From JBFXAN01 sp050184225 (GTDB taxonomy: Bacteria > Chloroflexota > Dehalococcoidia > CAUJGQ01): DNA of 63,311 nucleotides. The stretch lies in assembly GCA_050184225.1 (NCBI GenBank), contig JBFXAN010000015.1:1-63311 (forward strand), in the 5' to 3' direction. Below the pieces are notes generated by a model. The model was not told where the DNA came from and ran no database searches. It was given only the letters and a program-made list of their open reading frames with translations. The translations under genes were made by a program, and so were the position numbers. Positions 24,859-32,568 of the stretch are shown in pieces (the stretch's first letter is position 1; each line of letters opens with the position of its first letter).

Positions 24859-25502
24859 CGGAGGAACGGCCACGACGACAGCGCTTGCCGCAGTTGCCGG
24901 AGCATCCCGACGAAGGATGCCGGTATCACCCGAGCTGTCTGTCGTGTCCGTTCCCCGTTTGCGTGTTCGAGGTGCCGGCAGCGGCGCGAGAAAGGATCGA
25001 GATCGTGGGCGACACCATGCAATGCGCGAAGTGCCGGGGCCGGCTGCGCTACGAGGCGGGGATCGATGGCCATGTGCTCAAGTGCCATCAATGCGGCTCT
25101 GAGATCCCAGCACAGGCGCCGGCGGCGGCGTCGGCACAACCGGCGAACGGGACGGTACCCCGCCTGGCGCACGTTGCGACGCCGGACTGGATCGCCGGGG
25201 CGAAGGCGGAACTTCAGCGGTGCCTGGAGTCGGTCGCGGCGATTGAGGACGCGAAGCGCGGCGCGGAGCGCATCCATGCGGCGCTCACCGTCTACGGGAT
25301 CACGCTCGACCCGCTGCCGTGGAAGGCGCGGAAAGGTGGAACGAAGGCGGCGTCACGCGCTCCGGCGACTCAGCCAACGGGAACGTGCATCAAATGCGCT
25401 CGCGAGGCATCACTCTCGGCGTTCATGCGGGTCGCCGACGGCTACGTCTGTCGCAAGGCCGTTGAGTGCGAAGCGCGGGCACAGCAGGCGGTGCCGGCAT
25501 GA
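24855..25502 (+). CDS. Phage protein with several zinc-ribbon motifs
   Basis: A 215-residue protein with three cysteine groups: CRYHPSCLSCPFPVC near the start, MQCAKCRGRLRYEAGIDG with KCHQCGSE in the middle (a classic zinc ribbon), and TCIKCAREASLSAF near the end. It probably binds nucleic acid or protein partners. No family recognised. Confidence 0.72.
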   Translation: MTEERPRRQRLPQLPEHPDEGCRYHPSCLSCPFPVCVFEVPAAARERIEIVGDTMQCAKCRGRLRYEAGIDGHVLKCHQCGSEIPAQAPAAASAQPANGTVPRLAHVATPDWIAGAKAELQRCLESVAAIEDAKRGAERIHAALTVYGITLDPLPWKARKGGTKAASRAPATQPTGTCIKCAREASLSAFMRVADGYVCRKAVECEARAQQAVPA

Positions 25503-25960
25503 CGTTGTTCGAGGTGAACGATGGCGATCCCCGTCTCCTGGGCCACTACCTGTGTCACTACAGCTCGAAGAAGGCGCGCGGCGCACAGCGCAGCCGAAAG
25601 CGGGGCGGCAAGAACTGGAATCGCGTGATCGGGCCAGGGGAGAAGCTCGCGCTGCTCACACCGTGCAACCGGGCGTGCTTCTTGTGGCGGAAGTCGCGGT
25701 ACCGGAAGGACGGCCAGGTCGGTGTGGAATGCACGCTCTTTCGGAACGTCGGGCCGTGGCAATCGAGCTGCCTCATTCGCGAGGCCGTCGCATTGGCGTG
25801 GTGTCGGTGGCCGGGCGAGCGGCTGTTCACTATGGTCGATCCGACGCAGATTGCCTCAACGAATCCCGGCTGGTGCTTTCTGATGGCCGGCTGGGTCCGC
25901 CTCAAAGAGCCAACGAAGGCGGGATTGCGCGTCTTGGAGTTGATGGCGGTGCCGGCATGA
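25499..25960 (+). CDS. GNAT-fold phage protein, possibly Mom-like
   Basis: A 153-residue protein with KLALLTPCNRACFLWRK, a GVECTLFRNVGPWQSSCLI strand-helix, and RLFTMVDPTQIASTNPGWCF then LMAGW, which resembles the final strands of GNAT folds in phage proteins. The phage Mu DNA-modification protein Mom belongs to this superfamily, so DNA base modification is a possibility. That is inference, since no acetyl-CoA loop can be assigned confidently. Confidence 0.6.
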   Translation: MTLFEVNDGDPRLLGHYLCHYSSKKARGAQRSRKRGGKNWNRVIGPGEKLALLTPCNRACFLWRKSRYRKDGQVGVECTLFRNVGPWQSSCLIREAVALAWCRWPGERLFTMVDPTQIASTNPGWCFLMAGWVRLKEPTKAGLRVLELMAVPA

Positions 25961-26193
25961 TCACAATCACGCCATGGCATCACGAGGGATGCGAGCGCAA
26001 GCACCTGAAGGTCACCTGTCCGCACGGGGAGATTTTTGCGTGCTTGCCGCGGGCGCCGAAGAAGGGGGAGCGGCGGGAGGCGTATCACGAGCCGAAGAAC
26101 CAGGAGGCCGAGATGGCGGCGCGATTGCGGGAGAAGAACGGCTGCACGTGTCAGGTAGTAGACCAAGTCAGGACGCGGGAGGGGGCGGCATGA
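25957..26193 (+). CDS. Small phage hypothetical protein
   Basis: A 78-residue basic protein starting MITITPWHHEGCERKHLKVT, with CPHGEIFACL and GCTCQVV, so several Cys and His residues could bind metal. It overlaps both neighbours by four bases. Confidence 0.65.
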   Translation: MITITPWHHEGCERKHLKVTCPHGEIFACLPRAPKKGERREAYHEPKNQEAEMAARLREKNGCTCQVVDQVRTREGAA

Positions 26194-26474
26194 CGGTCTA
26201 TGTCGATCCGCTCATCAATCACGGCGTTCGCATCGGCCGCGCCGGTCCGGAGTGGTGTCACCTCACGGCAGACACCGACGCGGAGCTTCATGCGTTCGCT
26301 CAGCGGCTCGGTCTCCGGCGGTCGTGGTTCCAGCACAAACCAGAAGCGCCCTGGAAAGATCACTACGACCTGACGAAGGGGAAGCGAGCGGAGGCTGTTC
26401 GGCTCGGCGCGATCGAGATCGACATTCATGAGGCGTATGAGCAGATGAAGGCGAAGCGGAGGGCGACGGCATGA
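26190..26474 (+). CDS. DUF4031 domain protein
   Basis: A 94-residue protein matching DUF4031 over nearly its full length: MTVYVDPLINHGVRIGRAGP, EWCHLTADTDAELHAFAQRL, then WFQHKPEAPWKDHYDLTKGK and RAEAVRLGAIEID. The function of this family is unknown. It is common in phages and mobile elements. Confidence 0.9.
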   Translation: MTVYVDPLINHGVRIGRAGPEWCHLTADTDAELHAFAQRLGLRRSWFQHKPEAPWKDHYDLTKGKRAEAVRLGAIEIDIHEAYEQMKAKRRATA

Positions 26475-26923
26475 GCACGACGATGGACGTGCACTTCAGC
26501 AGCGCCGATCAAACGTGGACCACACCGCGCTGGCTGTTTCGCGAACTAGACGCCGAATTCGGCTTCACCTTGGACGTGGCGTCGAGTGACGACAACGCCC
26601 TGTGCGAGCAGCGCTTCACGCCGGAGACGAACGGCCTCGCGCAGGATTGGCTCACCGCGGCGGCGGGCGGCTCCGCGTTCTGTAATCCGCCCTACCGGAC
26701 GGTGGCGAAGTGGATCGAGAAGGCGGCGGCCGAGGCGGCGCGGGGACTGACCGTCGTGATGCTTATCCCCGCACGGCCCGATACTGATGCATTTCATAAG
26801 CACATCATCAACAAGTCCAACGTGGAAGTTCGGTGGTTGAAAGGTCGATTGAAGTTCGGAAATGCGACAAATAGCGCACCTTTCCCTAGTTGTGTCGTGA
26901 TCTTTCGGCCCAAGGTGGTATAA
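26471..26923 (+). CDS. Phage Dam-type DNA N6-adenine methyltransferase with replaced 3' end
   Basis: A 150-residue protein of the phage DNA N-6-adenine-methyltransferase family. WTTPRWLFRELDAEFGFTLD and VASSDDNALC are the N-terminal signature, FCNPPY is the catalytic DPPY-type motif, and PFPSCVVIF closes the fold. It would methylate adenine, probably as protection against restriction. From codon 105 the composition changes: 21 of 41 third positions are G or C, against 30 of 41 in a homologous stretch at 27804-27926. The 3' end therefore appears to have been swapped when the adjacent homing endonuclease arrived. Confidence 0.9.
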   Translation: MSTTMDVHFSSADQTWTTPRWLFRELDAEFGFTLDVASSDDNALCEQRFTPETNGLAQDWLTAAAGGSAFCNPPYRTVAKWIEKAAAEAARGLTVVMLIPARPDTDAFHKHIINKSNVEVRWLKGRLKFGNATNSAPFPSCVVIFRPKVV

Positions 26924-26924
26924 T
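26919..26924 (+). promoter_or_regulatory. TATAAT at the Dam stop, possible homing-gene promoter
   Basis: A perfect TATAAT overlaps the Dam stop codon. Initiation about seven bases on would leave a leader of about 110 bases before the GIY-YIG start at 27043. No good -35 is present at 16-18 bases, so confidence is modest. Confidence 0.4.
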
Positions 26925-27042
26925 GAATGTGCTGACGCTACCCGATTTGATCGAGATCCCTGGACAGGGTGTACCCTCTACACGGCCGTCTCTGAGTCGG
27001 GTGGCGTCAGCAACCATCTCGATCCTCGGAGGCGGCTTCCTC

Positions 27043-27804
27043 ATGCCACCTGCAATCCAGTTTCGTACTCCCGCACAAGAGACGGACCTCCGCACCTTTG
27101 GTGTCTATAGCATCCTCAACACGATCACCGGTCGGCGGTACATTGGCTCGACCACGAGCGCATTTCGCGAGCGATGGGTAGGGCACCGTCGTGATCTCCG
27201 AAATGGTGAACACGACAACGCGCCGTTACAGGCCGCGTGGAACTATCACGGTGCACTCGCATTCCTCTGGTTGATCGAAGAAATCGTGCCCGATCGCGCG
27301 GCCGTGCTTGCTGCTGAACAACGACATCTCAATCAGTATCAGACGACATGGCGGACCAGCCTCTATAACGTCTGCCAGACAGCCGGTTCAACGCTCGGAA
27401 TGCGGCACTCAGCAGAGCAGTTGTTGGCCAAGTGCAAGGCGTGGGTATTCGTTGCTCCAGACGACACGATTCATCACGTCGTCAACATGCGCGCCTTCTG
27501 TCGTGAGCACGGCCTTCCGCAGTCGCACATGATCAACATTGCTCATGGACGAGGTGGGGCGGGTCAGTACAAGGGTTGGTTGTGTTTCCGTCCTGATGAC
27601 TTCAGTCTTGCCGTGCTGAAGGAACGACGAACGGCTCTCGCTCGGCCGGTCTACCGCCTCATCGATCCAGACGGTCTGGAGTGCGTGGTGGTCAACCTCG
27701 CGCGGTTTTGTCGCGAGCGAGGATTGGATGCCGCTTCGCTGTTCAACACACGGATAGGTCGCAAAGGCCGCCAACAACACAAAGGCTGGAGGATGCTGCC
27801 ATGA
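27043..27804 (+). CDS. GIY-YIG homing endonuclease
   Basis: The product (253 residues) has the GIY-YIG core: FGVYSILNTITGRRYIGSTT, then FRERWVGHRRDLRNGEHDN, with catalytic Tyr, Arg and a downstream Glu (LIEEIV). Two C-terminal repeats, NMRAFCREHGLPQSHMINIA with QYKGW and NLARFCRERGLDAASLFNTR with QHKGW, look like DNA-binding repeats of homing endonucleases. I use ATG 27043, which has GGAGG ten bases upstream. The frame opens at 26923 but the first 40 codons do not look coding. It lies between the Dam gene and a relic of Dam's 3' end. Confidence 0.87.
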   Translation: MPPAIQFRTPAQETDLRTFGVYSILNTITGRRYIGSTTSAFRERWVGHRRDLRNGEHDNAPLQAAWNYHGALAFLWLIEEIVPDRAAVLAAEQRHLNQYQTTWRTSLYNVCQTAGSTLGMRHSAEQLLAKCKAWVFVAPDDTIHHVVNMRAFCREHGLPQSHMINIAHGRGGAGQYKGWLCFRPDDFSLAVLKERRTALARPVYRLIDPDGLECVVVNLARFCRERGLDAASLFNTRIGRKGRQQHKGWRMLP

Positions 27805-27950
27805 CGGATGCCTGGCACCGGCTGATCTTGAACCGCCCTGGGGTTGAGGTGCGGTTTCTCCGAGGTCGCCTCCAGTTCGGTGGCGCTGCGAACGGGGCAC
27901 CGTTCCCGAGTGCGGTCGTGGTGTTTCACGGTGGCGAGGTGCGACTGTGA
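27801..27950 (+). pseudogene. Relic of the original 3' end of the Dam methyltransferase gene
   Basis: From 27804 the frame reads TDAWHRLILNRPGVEVRFLR, then GRLQF and APFPSAVVVF. It aligns with the last part of the Dam gene (TDAFHKHIINKSNVEVRWLK, GRLKF, APFPSCVVIF) at about 26 of 41 residues. It lacks the catalytic part. It starts at the homing-gene stop and ends by overlapping the helicase GTG start, as an intact Dam gene would have done. It may still be translated from the ATG at 27801, but it is best read as a leftover. Confidence 0.82.
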
Positions 27951-29359
27951 ACGACTATGCCACCTTCCTTGCTGGCAAGCAGCGGATCGCACCGTCGGTG
28001 GGGTTCGACGTACCGGAGGTCGACCTCGCCGATCATCTCTTTCCCTGGCAGCGACGGCTGACTACCTGGGCGCTCCGCAAGGGGCGGGCGGCACTCTTTA
28101 CCACGACGGGCAGCGGTAAAACGCGGATGCAGCTTGAGTGGGCGCGTCAGATAGTCGCTCGTACTGGCGGACCAGTGCTCATCCTGGCGCCGCTCGCTGT
28201 TGCGCAGCAGACCGTGACCGAGGGAGAGCGGGTCGGGGTCCCGGTCACACTCTGTCGCAGCGGCACGGATGTCAGCGACGGCATCAACATCACGAATTAC
28301 GAGATGCTCCACCACTTTGATCCGGGCACCTTTGCCGGCGTGGTCCTCGATGAGAGCTCGATCCTGAAGACCTTCTCGGGTGTCACGAAGAAGCGGCTGA
28401 TCGAGTCGTTCCGGGCGACACCGTACCGCTTGTGCTGCACGGCGACGCCGGCGCCGAACGACGTGGTCGAACTCTGCAACCACGCGGATTTCCTCGGTGT
28501 GATGAAGCCGGCTGACATGATCACGATTTTCTTCATCTCCAAGGGCGACGATCAGAAGGTTGGTCGCTTCCGGCTCAAGCGCCATGCGCGGAGCGCCTTC
28601 TTCCGCTGGCTCGCCTCCTGGTCGATGTCGATGAACACCCCGTCCGATCTCGGCTATCCCGATGACGGTTTCGTGCTCCCGCCTTTGTCGATTCGTCCGC
28701 GCGTCGTTGACACCGAGTGGAAGCCGGACGGACAACTCTTCTTCACCGTGCTGAAAGGTATCACCGAGCGCGCGGCCGTGCGTCGGGCGACGGTCGCGGC
28801 GCGGGTGCAGGCGACGGCCGATCTGGTTCGAGCAGAACCGAGCGAACAATGGCTGATCTGGTGTGGCCTCAACGATGAGGGGCGGGCAATCGCGGCCGAG
28901 CTACCGGGCGCGGTGGTCGTTGAAGGGTCGGACTCCCCCGAGCACAAGGCGGATGCACTGGCGCGATTTGCATCTGGGAAAACGCAGGTCTTGGTCACGA
29001 AGCCGGCGATTGGCGCCTGGGGCTTGAACTTCCAACGGTGCGCGCGGATGGCGTTCCTTGGACTCGGTGACTCGTTCGAGCAGTATTTCCAGGCGTTGCG
29101 TCGCTGCTGGCGGTTTGGGCAGACGCGACCTGTTGAGGCGCACATCGTTCTCTCAAGCATCGAGACGGCCATCTTCGAGAACGTCTTACGCAAAGAACGG
29201 GAGCATGCCGCGGTGATGCGGGAGTTGGTCCAGAGCGTGCGCGACTTCGAGCGAGAGGAACTCGCGTCCGTGCGCCGTGCTGACGAGTACACACCAGCCC
29301 AGGTAATGCGATTGCCGGCGTGGTTGATGAGGGAGGAATTAGCCCATGCAGGTGCTTGA
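27947..29359 (+). CDS. SNF2-like SF2 helicase/translocase
   Basis: A 470-residue protein starting at GTG 27947. Motifs: FPWQRRLTTWALRKGRAALF, TTTGSGKT (Walker A), VLILAPLAVAQQ (Ia), NYEMLHHFD, VVLDESSILK (DEXx variant DESS), CCTATPAPND (III), and C-terminal VLVTKPAIGAWGLNFQRCAR then QALRRCWRFGQTRPVEAHIV (V and VI, SNF2-type). It would translocate on double-stranded DNA. It overlaps a DNA methyltransferase gene by 14 bases, a pairing common in phages. Confidence 0.9.
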   Translation: MNDYATFLAGKQRIAPSVGFDVPEVDLADHLFPWQRRLTTWALRKGRAALFTTTGSGKTRMQLEWARQIVARTGGPVLILAPLAVAQQTVTEGERVGVPVTLCRSGTDVSDGINITNYEMLHHFDPGTFAGVVLDESSILKTFSGVTKKRLIESFRATPYRLCCTATPAPNDVVELCNHADFLGVMKPADMITIFFISKGDDQKVGRFRLKRHARSAFFRWLASWSMSMNTPSDLGYPDDGFVLPPLSIRPRVVDTEWKPDGQLFFTVLKGITERAAVRRATVAARVQATADLVRAEPSEQWLIWCGLNDEGRAIAAELPGAVVVEGSDSPEHKADALARFASGKTQVLVTKPAIGAWGLNFQRCARMAFLGLGDSFEQYFQALRRCWRFGQTRPVEAHIVLSSIETAIFENVLRKEREHAAVMRELVQSVRDFEREELASVRRADEYTPAQVMRLPAWLMREELAHAGA

Positions 29360-30242
29360 CCAATATCACGGCGCGGGATGGGCGCTCTACTGCGGCGACG
29401 CGGCCGAAGTGCTCGCCGGGTTACCGGAGGCGTCGGCCCATCTCGCGGTGTTCAGCCCGCCGTTCAGCGACGTGTATACCTACAGCGCCTCAGACCGCGA
29501 CCTCGGCAACGTGCGGGATGCGGCTGAGTTCTTCAAACACTTCGGGTTCGTCACGCGCGAACTTCGGCGCGTGATGGTGCCCGGCCGCGTGGTGGCGATG
29601 CACACCTATGAGATCCAGCTCTATGGCACGAGCGACGGCCGCCGCGCCCGGTACGACTTTCCCGGCGACTGCATCCGCCACATGGAGACGCAGGGCTTCG
29701 ACTATATGGCGCGGATCACGATCAACAAGAACCCCCAGACGCAGGCGATCCGCAATCACCCACAGGAACTGCTATTTGCCACGCTTCGGCGGGACGCCTC
29801 GAAGTCGTTCCCGGCACAGGCGGACTACCTGCTGCTCTTTCGGGCGCGGGGAAAGAATCCGATCCCGATCCCGGCACCGATCACTGAAGAGGAATGGATT
29901 CGCGACGCGGCGCCGGTCTGGCTCGATATCCGCGAGACGGACATTTTGCCGGACGCCGGCAGCCGAGAGAACGACGACGAGCGACACCTCTGCCCGCTGC
30001 AACTGCCCGTCATTGAGCGGTGCGTGCGGATCTGGAGCAACCCTGGCGAGACGGTCCTCGATCCGTTCGCCGGCATCGGCAGCACCGGGTATCGGGCCGT
30101 GCAACTGGACCGGCGTTTCGTCGGCATCGAGTTGAAAGCCGCGTATGCGCGGGTCGCGGCGCGATTCCTCCGGCAAGCGGAGGCTGATGGACGGCAGCCG
30201 GACATTTTCAGCTACGCCGCCGCACAGGAAGCAGCATCGTGA
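29346..30242 (+). CDS. DNA methyltransferase (N4-cytosine/N6-adenine type, beta class)
   Basis: A 298-residue protein with the catalytic motif AVFSPPFSDVY (SPPY-like, typical of N4-cytosine enzymes) near the N-terminus and the SAM-binding DPFAGIGSTG near the C-terminus, which is the beta-class order. RFVGIELKAAYARVA follows. It has no partner restriction enzyme here and is probably protective. Translation is coupled to the upstream helicase. Confidence 0.9.
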   Translation: MQVLDQYHGAGWALYCGDAAEVLAGLPEASAHLAVFSPPFSDVYTYSASDRDLGNVRDAAEFFKHFGFVTRELRRVMVPGRVVAMHTYEIQLYGTSDGRRARYDFPGDCIRHMETQGFDYMARITINKNPQTQAIRNHPQELLFATLRRDASKSFPAQADYLLLFRARGKNPIPIPAPITEEEWIRDAAPVWLDIRETDILPDAGSRENDDERHLCPLQLPVIERCVRIWSNPGETVLDPFAGIGSTGYRAVQLDRRFVGIELKAAYARVAARFLRQAEADGRQPDIFSYAAAQEAAS

Positions 30243-30439
30243 CGTACGTCTACCTCGGCGACACGCTCACCGATCCGGCGCTCGTTGGGCAGCCCTGCGA
30301 CCCGGTGCGCTGGTCCGATGGCCGGCGCGTCGTGGGCCAAGGCAAAGCGGCCGGGCGAGCGCTGGTCGTGTTCGGCGATGGGCGGCGGGTGGCGGTGCTC
30401 CGGCGACGGCTGCGACTGAGAGAGAAGGGATCATCATGA
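30239..30439 (+). CDS. Small phage hypothetical protein
   Basis: A 66-residue basic protein from GTG 30239, MTYVYLGDTLTDPALVGQPC start and RLRLREKGSS end. It overlaps genes on both sides by four bases. Function unknown. Confidence 0.65.
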   Translation: MTYVYLGDTLTDPALVGQPCDPVRWSDGRRVVGQGKAAGRALVVFGDGRRVAVLRRRLRLREKGSS

Positions 30440-30984
30440 CTGAACAACGACGGTTCAAGGCGACCGAGCAAACCACGATCCGTGATCTCCAGGCGACGAT
30501 GCGCCAAATGGGGGCCACATCGCTCAAGATCGGCCAAGACTTTACGAGCGGCGAGTACGAAATCGTCTTTGACCGTGCCGGCCGCCGCTACGTCTTTCGC
30601 TGCAACAAGTGGAAGAACTCGCTCGACAACCTCCGCGCCGCCCAGCGCACGATTTCGCTGCTCTACCAAGCAATGGAGGAATACGGCACAACCCAGACGG
30701 TAAGTCGTGGGTCGGCATCAGGCAGTGGCCAGAAGGTCGATCCATTCCTGCAATTCTTCCTGCCCTTTGAAGCGACACCGGACGACACCGTGCTGCTGCT
30801 TGGCTCCGGTGCAGCGCCGTGGTGGGAGGTGCTCGGTGTGTCGCAGTCGGCCAGCCGCACCGAGATCGTGAACGCCTTCCGTGCATTGGCGAAGGTGCAT
30901 CACCCAGACACCGGCGGCACTGCGGATGACTTCAAACGGTTGCGGTCGGCCTACGAACAGGCGCTGGCCGGGTTGGGAGGCTGA
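30436..30984 (+). CDS. J-domain (DnaJ-like) phage protein
   Basis: A 182-residue protein. The C-terminal 50 residues form a J domain: WWEVLGVSQSASRTEIVNAF, RALAKVHHPDTGG with the essential HPD, and DDFKRLRSAYEQAL. The N-terminal domain (about 85 residues, TTIRDLQATMRQMGATSLKI) is unknown. It could recruit host DnaK to a phage protein or replication complex. Confidence 0.87.
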   Translation: MTEQRRFKATEQTTIRDLQATMRQMGATSLKIGQDFTSGEYEIVFDRAGRRYVFRCNKWKNSLDNLRAAQRTISLLYQAMEEYGTTQTVSRGSASGSGQKVDPFLQFFLPFEATPDDTVLLLGSGAAPWWEVLGVSQSASRTEIVNAFRALAKVHHPDTGGTADDFKRLRSAYEQALAGLGG

Positions 30985-30987
30985 GTG

Positions 30988-31386
30988 ATGGCAGAACAAC
31001 CAATGCCAGGAGCGGGAACGGCGGCAGTGTTTCCCGAACTGATCAAGGACATCGAAGCACGCCGACAGAAAGGAATTGAAACCTACCACCGTGAATTAGA
31101 GATCCACAACGGCAGGGATGCACTGCTCGACCTATACGAGGAAGTCGCCGACGCCCTCGCCTATTTCAAGCAGTTGCTGATGGAGCGGGATGCTGGCCGG
31201 TGCACTGATGAAGCTTGCGCGCCCTGTACCGCGTGTTCGCTTCGCCTAGCAGAACAGACGCAGGCGCATCCCTGCGGCTGTCTGGCCTGCGTGCGGGCGA
31301 GGCAAGCGGCGCTCGATGCGGCCGGCGCGATCGACGACCGGGTGATCGGGATACGTCGGGCGCACCCGGCACCGAAGGAGGCGTGA
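30988..31386 (+). CDS. MazG-like protein with C-terminal cysteines
   Basis: A 132-residue protein with IEARRQKGIETYHRELEIHN then GRDALLDLYEEVADALAYFK, the acidic helix pair (EExxD) of MazG-like all-alpha NTP pyrophosphohydrolases. A Cys-rich C-terminus (CTDEACAPCTAC, CGCLAC) is unusual. It may cleanse nucleotide pools during infection. Confidence 0.7.
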   Translation: MAEQPMPGAGTAAVFPELIKDIEARRQKGIETYHRELEIHNGRDALLDLYEEVADALAYFKQLLMERDAGRCTDEACAPCTACSLRLAEQTQAHPCGCLACVRARQAALDAAGAIDDRVIGIRRAHPAPKEA

Positions 31387-31667
31387 TGAGCGGCTATCGA
31401 TCCCACAAGGAGTTGCTAAGTGAGTACGGCAGCCGGTGCGAGTACTGCTTGCAGGGGTGGCCATGCGATGCCGTGGCGCTGGAAGCCCTCGCGCGGCGGG
31501 CGCTGGCTGTGGTTTCACTCGCTGACGACATCCGGCGACTGTCGGTTCAGGCGTTCTGGGATAGGCATGGACGTATGAATGCAGTCGAAATACAGGCATT
31601 CATCGACGCGAAGGTTGACGCCGTGCTCAACGACCCGTTGGCGGTGCGTCTGCGCGAGGAGGCGTGA
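31386..31667 (+). CDS. Small phage hypothetical protein
   Basis: A 93-residue protein starting MSGYRSHKELLSEYGSRCEY, with CEYCLQGWPC as a Cys cluster and a helical C-terminal half. No family recognised. Confidence 0.65.
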   Translation: MSGYRSHKELLSEYGSRCEYCLQGWPCDAVALEALARRALAVVSLADDIRRLSVQAFWDRHGRMNAVEIQAFIDAKVDAVLNDPLAVRLREEA

Positions 31668-31987
31668 TGAGCGGGCTCTTCAACAAGTTCCAAGGCGAGG
31701 TATCAGCCTGGGCCAGCGCGACCTTCGGTGAATCAACACCCGACCGCGTACTGACCCATCTCGAAGATGAGGTCCGCGAGCTGCGGGCGGCGCTTGAGCG
31801 CGGCGATCGGCTCGCCATCTGCGAAGAAGCCGCCGACGTGCATCTGCTCCTCCTGCGGCTGGCGTCGATGGAGCGCTTCTCGCTGTACCAAGCGTCCGAG
31901 CGGAAGCTCGCCGTCAACCGCACGCGAACATGGGGTGAACCCGACGAACGGGGCATCGTGCGGCATGTGGAGGACGCGCCGGCATGA
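31667..31987 (+). CDS. dATP/dGTP pyrophosphohydrolase-like (DUF550/MazG-like)
   Basis: A 106-residue protein: MSGLFNKFQGEVSAWASATF, then LEDEVRELRAALERGDRLAI, CEEAADVHLLLLRLA with the EExxD metal site, and LAVNRTRTWGEPDERGIVRH, which is the DUF550-type ending. It is the second MazG-like gene of the operon. Confidence 0.82.
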   Translation: MSGLFNKFQGEVSAWASATFGESTPDRVLTHLEDEVRELRAALERGDRLAICEEAADVHLLLLRLASMERFSLYQASERKLAVNRTRTWGEPDERGIVRHVEDAPA

Positions 31988-32059
31988 GTGCAACCTGGCT
32001 GCTGACAGCCATGCCGGTCAGCCTTCAGAATCAGGACATCTGTTCTGAAGGAGACGCAC

Positions 32060-32323
32060 GTGTCCATCGTAACGCTCCGCCCGAAGCTGCCAGGAACGTT
32101 GGAGGGGTTGGTCGAATTCGCCACGCAGGCGATGGCTGTCGTTGGCAATCAAGACGATGTCGTCGCCGACCTGACCGGACTGCTCGCCCGGATCGAGCGG
32201 CATCTCGAAGGCCAGGGCGGCGATCCGTTCGTGCTCTTGCTCGACACGCGCGACGCCTTGCGGATGGCCGATATCGTCCGCGACGCCACCCGGCCATGGC
32301 TTGCCCGCGTGGGAGTGCGCTAA
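32060..32323 (+). CDS. Small phage hypothetical protein
   Basis: An 87-residue protein from GTG 32060 with GAAGGAG upstream. It reads MSIVTLRPKLPGTLEGLVEF and is largely helical. Function unknown. Confidence 0.65.
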   Translation: MSIVTLRPKLPGTLEGLVEFATQAMAVVGNQDDVVADLTGLLARIERHLEGQGGDPFVLLLDTRDALRMADIVRDATRPWLARVGVR

Positions 32324-32337
32324 GGGAGGTTCTTGTC

Positions 32338-32565
32338 ATGGCGGATAGCTGCATACACCATTGGCGGATCGCAATGCCCGACGGTCCGACGAGTCATGGC
32401 GTCTGCAAGCGTTGCGGCGCCGAGCGAGAGTTCTCGAACTACGACGAGGGGAGCATCTGGCGTGATGGTGGACACGGACTGAGTGAGGTCGCCGTTGCTG
32501 GGTTTGGGCGCTACGCACGCGACCGAGTTGAGTCGAGATCTCAAGTCAACACGATTTGGTGGTAG
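32338..32565 (+). CDS. Small zinc-binding-type phage protein
   Basis: A 75-residue protein with CIHHWRIA and GVCKRCGAEREFSNY, a C-H-H...C-x2-C arrangement often seen in phage zinc-binding proteins. The start has GGGAGG seven bases upstream. Confidence 0.68.
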   Translation: MADSCIHHWRIAMPDGPTSHGVCKRCGAEREFSNYDEGSIWRDGGHGLSEVAVAGFGRYARDRVESRSQVNTIWW

Positions 32566-32568
32566 CCG

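Noticed and set aside
26923..27042. A 40-codon upstream extension of the GIY-YIG protein.
   Set aside because: The stretch lacks a ribosome site at 26923, while ATG 27043 has GGAGG ten bases upstream and starts just before the GIY-YIG core.
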